DNA of 64,000 nt, taken from contig JBBAAM010000002.1 of the NCBI GenBank assembly GCA_041658245.1, forward strand, positions 1-64,000, in the 5' to 3' direction. The notes below the pieces were generated by a model. The model was given only the letters and a program-made list of their open reading frames with translations, was not told the origin of the DNA and searched no databases. Source of the DNA: Fen-1258 sp041658245 (lineage in GTDB: Bacteria; Bacteroidota; Ignavibacteria; Ignavibacteriales; Melioribacteraceae). This document shows positions 61,559 to 64,000 of the stretch, one piece after another; the first letter of the stretch is position 1, and each line of letters starts with the position of its first letter. The position numbers were made by a program, and so were the translations under genes.

Positions 61559-62806
61559 TTATTCTTCTTCTTCAAATTGATTTTCGAGAATTTCAATTAT
61601 TTGTTTAGCTTTTTCTTCATCAACGCCTTCAATCTCTTTTAACTTATCAATACCGGCTGCAAGAACTTCAAGCGCAGTATCTAATCTGTTATTGATCAAG
61701 AGATCAACAACTTCAGTTCCTAACTCTTCTCTCAATTCAACAAGTTCTATATCTTCATCATATTCTTCAAATGGTTTTTCTTGTCTGATAACTTCGATCT
61801 CGTAACCGCTGAGTTTAATTGCAAGCCGGATGTTAACACCGTTACGCCCGACAATTAATGATACTTGATCACTATCGGCAGTAACAACGCTCTTTTTAGT
61901 TTCTTCATCAATTTCGATTTGCTTTAGCTTAGCCGGTGCAAGACATCTTTGAATAAATACAATAGCATCATCGGTATAATTTATAACATCAATATTCTCA
62001 TTGTTCAATTCACGTACGATTGCATGAATACGAACACCTTTCATACCAACGCAAGCTCCAACCGCATCTATACGTGCATCATTTGATTCAACAGCAACTT
62101 TTGCTCTTTCGCCGGGTTCGCGTGCAATTCCTTTTATTTCAATTACTCCGTCATAGATTTCTGGGATTTCAATTTCAAATAATCTTCTTAAGAAAAGATT
62201 ATCTCCGCGTGATATTACAATAAGCGGTCCATTCGGAGTTTTTCTAACATCCTTAATGACTGCGCGAATTGTATCACCTTTTCTGTATTTCTCTCTTGGT
62301 ATTTGTTCGTTACGCGGAAGAATTAGTTCATTCTTATTGTGATTTATAAGTACATCATTTCTTCTAACTTGGTAAATATCTCCAACAACGATCTCACCGA
62401 GCATTTCGCTGTATTCATTATAAACTATTTCTTTTTCGATCTCGCGGATTTTTTGGTTTAAACTTTGGCGTGCAAGATTTATTAATCTTCTTCCAAATTC
62501 TTTTAGCTCGATCTTTTCAACAAAGTCTTCGCCGACTTCAAGATCGTCTGCATTCCCTTTTTCGTTAACTTCAACAATGCTGATTTCGGTACCGGGATCG
62601 TTAACAGTTTCAACAATAGTTCTTTCAAGAAATATTTCTATATCGCCCTTATCCATATTTACGACTACATCATACTTAGCTTCCAATCCGTATTTTTTCT
62701 TAACCATAATTCCGAAAATTTCTTCAATGATTCCTGCAAGAACATCTTTGTCGAGACTTTTCTCTCGGACCATCTGGGCAAAGGATTCTACTATCTCGGT
62801 GTTCAT
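61559..62806 (-). CDS. nusA: Transcription termination/antitermination protein NusA
   Basis: 415 residues. The N-terminal RNA polymerase-binding domain is followed by S1 (GEIVVGDIYQVRRNDVLINH) and two KH domains (ARIDAVGACVGMKGVRIHAIVREL and DQVSLIVGRNGVNIRLAIKLSG). A short C-terminal helix-hairpin-helix segment (DLLINNRLDTALEVLAAGIDKLKEIEGV) replaces the two acidic repeats of E. coli NusA. It controls pausing and termination and is in the rimP-nusA-infB order conserved across bacteria. Confidence 0.97.
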   Translation of the reverse strand: MNTEIVESFAQMVREKSLDKDVLAGIIEEIFGIMVKKKYGLEAKYDVVVNMDKGDIEIFLERTIVETVNDPGTEISIVEVNEKGNADDLEVGEDFVEKIELKEFGRRLINLARQSLNQKIREIEKEIVYNEYSEMLGEIVVGDIYQVRRNDVLINHNKNELILPRNEQIPREKYRKGDTIRAVIKDVRKTPNGPLIVISRGDNLFLRRLFEIEIPEIYDGVIEIKGIAREPGERAKVAVESNDARIDAVGACVGMKGVRIHAIVRELNNENIDVINYTDDAIVFIQRCLAPAKLKQIEIDEETKKSVVTADSDQVSLIVGRNGVNIRLAIKLSGYEIEVIRQEKPFEEYDEDIELVELREELGTEVVDLLINNRLDTALEVLAAGIDKLKEIEGVDEEKAKQIIEILENQFEEEE

Positions 62807-62822
62807 TTTTACTCCTGTGTGA

Positions 62823-63269
62823 TCAAAAACTAATTAATACTTTTGCTTTGATAATGTTATTAAAATTTATTTTATACTCTAAGTTTTTTTCAGTGAAGAA
62901 AAGATCTTCACCTTCAATACGGATTAACTTTGCAATCAACTTTTTGATTTCTTCGGCATCTTTGAATTCAATTTCAAATTTTCTGTTGATGTGCTTACCG
63001 TACTGGACTAAAAATTTAAGCGGTCTTTCAACACCCGGAGAAGAAACATCCAGTCTATAATGAGAACCAATCAGTTTTTCAGATTCGATAATTTCATTCA
63101 ACATTCGGCTGGCATTAGCACAGTCAACAGTGGTGATTCCTTTTTCGTTATCTATATATACTTCGATAATACGAAGGTGGTTATCGCCGCGTGTAACTAA
63201 ATCGATAAGAACAAAGCCTTGAGTTCTAACAATTTCTTCGAATCTGTTGAAAATTTGCTGTTTTTCCAT
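62823..63269 (-). CDS. rimP: Ribosome maturation factor RimP
   Basis: 148 residues from ATG 63269; an upstream TTG at 63344 would add a stretch that includes the leader hairpin and is unlikely. RimP acts in early 30S assembly. RVTRGDNHLRIIEVYIDNEKG, CANASRMLNEIIE and the SSPGVERPLKF block (with the family SPGxxRPL motif) are diagnostic. It starts the rimP-nusA-infB-rbfA-truB-ribF-rpsO-pnp operon. A terminator-like hairpin precedes it. Confidence 0.95.
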   Translation of the reverse strand: MEKQQIFNRFEEIVRTQGFVLIDLVTRGDNHLRIIEVYIDNEKGITTVDCANASRMLNEIIESEKLIGSHYRLDVSSPGVERPLKFLVQYGKHINRKFEIEFKDAEEIKKLIAKLIRIEGEDLFFTEKNLEYKINFNNIIKAKVLISF

Positions 63270-63280
63270 ATTCCACAAAT

Positions 63281-63302
63281 AAAAATCGCCCTCGAGGGGC
63301 GA
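63281..63302 (-). terminator. Hairpin with T-run in front of rimP (terminator or attenuator)
   Basis: TCGCCC/GGGCGA (63286-63291 with 63297-63302), loop TCGAG, is followed on the minus strand by five T residues and ATTTG. It ends only 12 bp before the rimP ATG. Either it ends transcription of the upstream four-helix-bundle gene, or it acts as a leader attenuator of the translation operon. Confidence 0.65.
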
Positions 63303-63356
63303 AATAGACAGTGCAAAGGTAGAAAGATTAGCTTGAAATAGCAAAAGGAATTAAGG

Positions 63357-63391
63357 ATTATGATTTTTGATTTACGACTTTGGATTTACGA
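63357..63391. repeat. GATTTACGA/GGATTTA repeat at the 3' end of the four-helix-bundle gene
   Basis: A cluster of ATTATGATTTT, TGATTTACGA and GGATTTACGATTT units overlaps the stop codon of the small gene at 63386. The same units appear inverted on the far side of that gene at 63777-63805. Confidence 0.55.
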
Positions 63392-63757
63392 TTTGTTGGA
63401 CAAGCGATTTTTAGTAGTCTTACCTATTTGGGTGAATATTGCTGTGAGTTCATCTGCTTCTTTAAAAAGAGATGTCAACTGCTCGGGATATGTTAAACCC
63501 GAGTCTCTCATCAATTCAAGCCAGAAAGTTGATTCATCCGCTTCTTCTTCAATCAATTTAATTTTATATATGAAGTCTGCACGAGATTTTGCTCTTAGAG
63601 CCGCACGATAATTTGCAGCAACGGAAGTTCCTGCTCGTAATAATTGAGAGCAAAGAACAGAATTAATAGAGTTTTTAGGTGTGGAGTTAACGAACAAAAT
63701 AATATCAAGAGCGAACTTTTTCGTTCTATTCATTAATTCTGTTTTTGTCATAATCAT
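63386..63757 (-). CDS. Four-helix bundle protein (23S rRNA intervening-sequence protein family)
   Basis: 123 residues, all-helical. The pattern FALDIILFVNSTP, VLCSQLLRAGTSVAANYRAALRAKSRADFIYKIKLIEEEADESTFWLELM is the hallmark of the S23/IVP family, small pentameric-like four-helix bundles often encoded inside 23S rRNA intervening sequences or as free-standing genes. The biochemical role is unknown. Here it is free-standing, on the same strand as the rimP operon but apparently separated from it by a hairpin, and flanked by inverted repeat units. Insertion as a mobile-like unit is possible. Confidence 0.88.
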   Translation of the reverse strand: MIMTKTELMNRTKKFALDIILFVNSTPKNSINSVLCSQLLRAGTSVAANYRAALRAKSRADFIYKIKLIEEEADESTFWLELMRDSGLTYPEQLTSLFKEADELTAIFTQIGKTTKNRLSNKS

Positions 63758-63776
63758 CTCATCGAGAAAATAATTC

Positions 63777-63805
63777 CTAAATCCAAAATCATAATTCGTA
63801 AATCA
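63777..63805. repeat. Inverted copy of the GATTTACGA/GGATTTA repeat before the four-helix-bundle gene
   Basis: On the minus strand, TGATTTACGAATTATGATTTTGG-like sequence starts exactly at the TGA stop of the SIMPL-domain gene. It matches, in inverted orientation, the units at 63357-63391. Confidence 0.5.
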
Positions 63806-64000
63806 CTTGATCTCAAATGATGCGCTTACAACAGCAGTTATTTCCTTTTCGATAGATGTCGCATCGTTCATTCCGTAATCTGAAATCAAATTTGAGTTAC
63901 GCGGGGTAATTTGAATTACTCCCATTCTTGCATTACGAAGCGGGCCGAGACTTTTGCCGGTTGCTTCTGCGATTTTAATAGCACGATCCATCGCGTTCTT
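63803..64000 (-). CDS. SIMPL-domain (DUF541) protein, C-terminal end only
   Basis: 65 codons are visible, continuing beyond the right edge. The A-IKIAEATGKSLGPLRNARMGVIQI segment and the closing EITAVVSASFEIK strand fit the C-terminal part of SIMPL/DUF541 proteins, which usually are exported or membrane-attached and of poorly defined function. The start and any signal peptide lie outside. The stop TGA is inside the repeat. The family call is based on this short tail. Confidence 0.7.
   Translation of the reverse strand, partial: KNAMDRAIKIAEATGKSLGPLRNARMGVIQITPRNSNLISDYGMNDATSIEKEITAVVSASFEIK

Noticed and set aside
62823..63344. Longer RimP with 25 extra N-terminal residues
   Set aside because: The extension covers the leader hairpin; ATG 63269 gives the normal start.
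1..64000. tRNA, rRNA, riboswitch and CRISPR features
   Set aside because: No T-loop-like motif with matching stems, no rRNA-like sequence, no repeated spacer array and no known riboswitch core were recognised by eye.

Overview
The window is a gene-dense, AT-rich piece of a Gram-negative chromosome. No tRNA, rRNA or CRISPR array was found, and no gene-free stretch exceeds 300 bases. Lipid A genes (lpxB, lpxK, an MsbA-like exporter, LolA), mostly weak Shine-Dalgarno sequences, a pyruvate phosphate dikinase, many PAS/STAS signalling proteins and the general gene complement suggest the Bacteroidota/Chlorobiota group, most likely an Ignavibacteria-like organism. That placement is inferred from gene content, not from a marker-gene search.

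Layout, left half (1-21,223, all + strand): the C-terminal part of SMC; a HAD phosphatase; an isoprenylcysteine-methyltransferase-like membrane protein; an lpxB / DUF374 acyltransferase / lpxK envelope block with overlapping genes; ppdK; queA; ispD; plsY-gpsA for phospholipid synthesis; a two-gene deacetylase/methyltransferase insert; recG; and then a four-gene cassette of two Ddl-like ATP-grasp ligases, a GNAT acetyltransferase and a lysine-2,3-aminomutase-like radical SAM enzyme. This cassette is the best candidate for an undescribed pathway, probably making or conjugating a beta-lysine-type product. A bidirectional terminator at about 21.25 kb closes this half.

Right half (21,299-64,000, all - strand): an accessory block (STAS-like protein, triple-PAS histidine kinase, a Panacea-domain toxin-antitoxin pair bracketed by a duplicated gene 3' end, and a monothiol thioredoxin-like protein) is followed by nadK, a glycosyltransferase, an MsbA-type exporter, a SPOR-like lipoprotein candidate, a 106-bp MITE-like element and xerD. 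Next come a PgpH-type HD hydrolase, a Cof-type phosphatase, a STAS protein, ligA, a RodZ-like protein, rsmB, rpmE, an ECF sigma/anti-sigma pair, holA, a cyclophilin, uppP, a beta-barrel protein, a YbhN-type flippase, lolA, ftsK, comB, gcvT, tal, rng and dus. The window ends with the classical translation operon rimP-nusA-infB-rbfA-truB-ribF-rpsO-pnp, a four-helix-bundle protein and the end of a SIMPL-domain gene.

Genes are tightly packed with many ATGA/TAATG junctions, so most are probably translationally coupled. Short palindromic or tandem repeats sit at several gene ends (9.7, 10.85, 30.5, 56.9 and 63.4-63.8 kb). They look like dispersed genomic repeats. All functional calls rest on motif recognition by eye; no database search was run.
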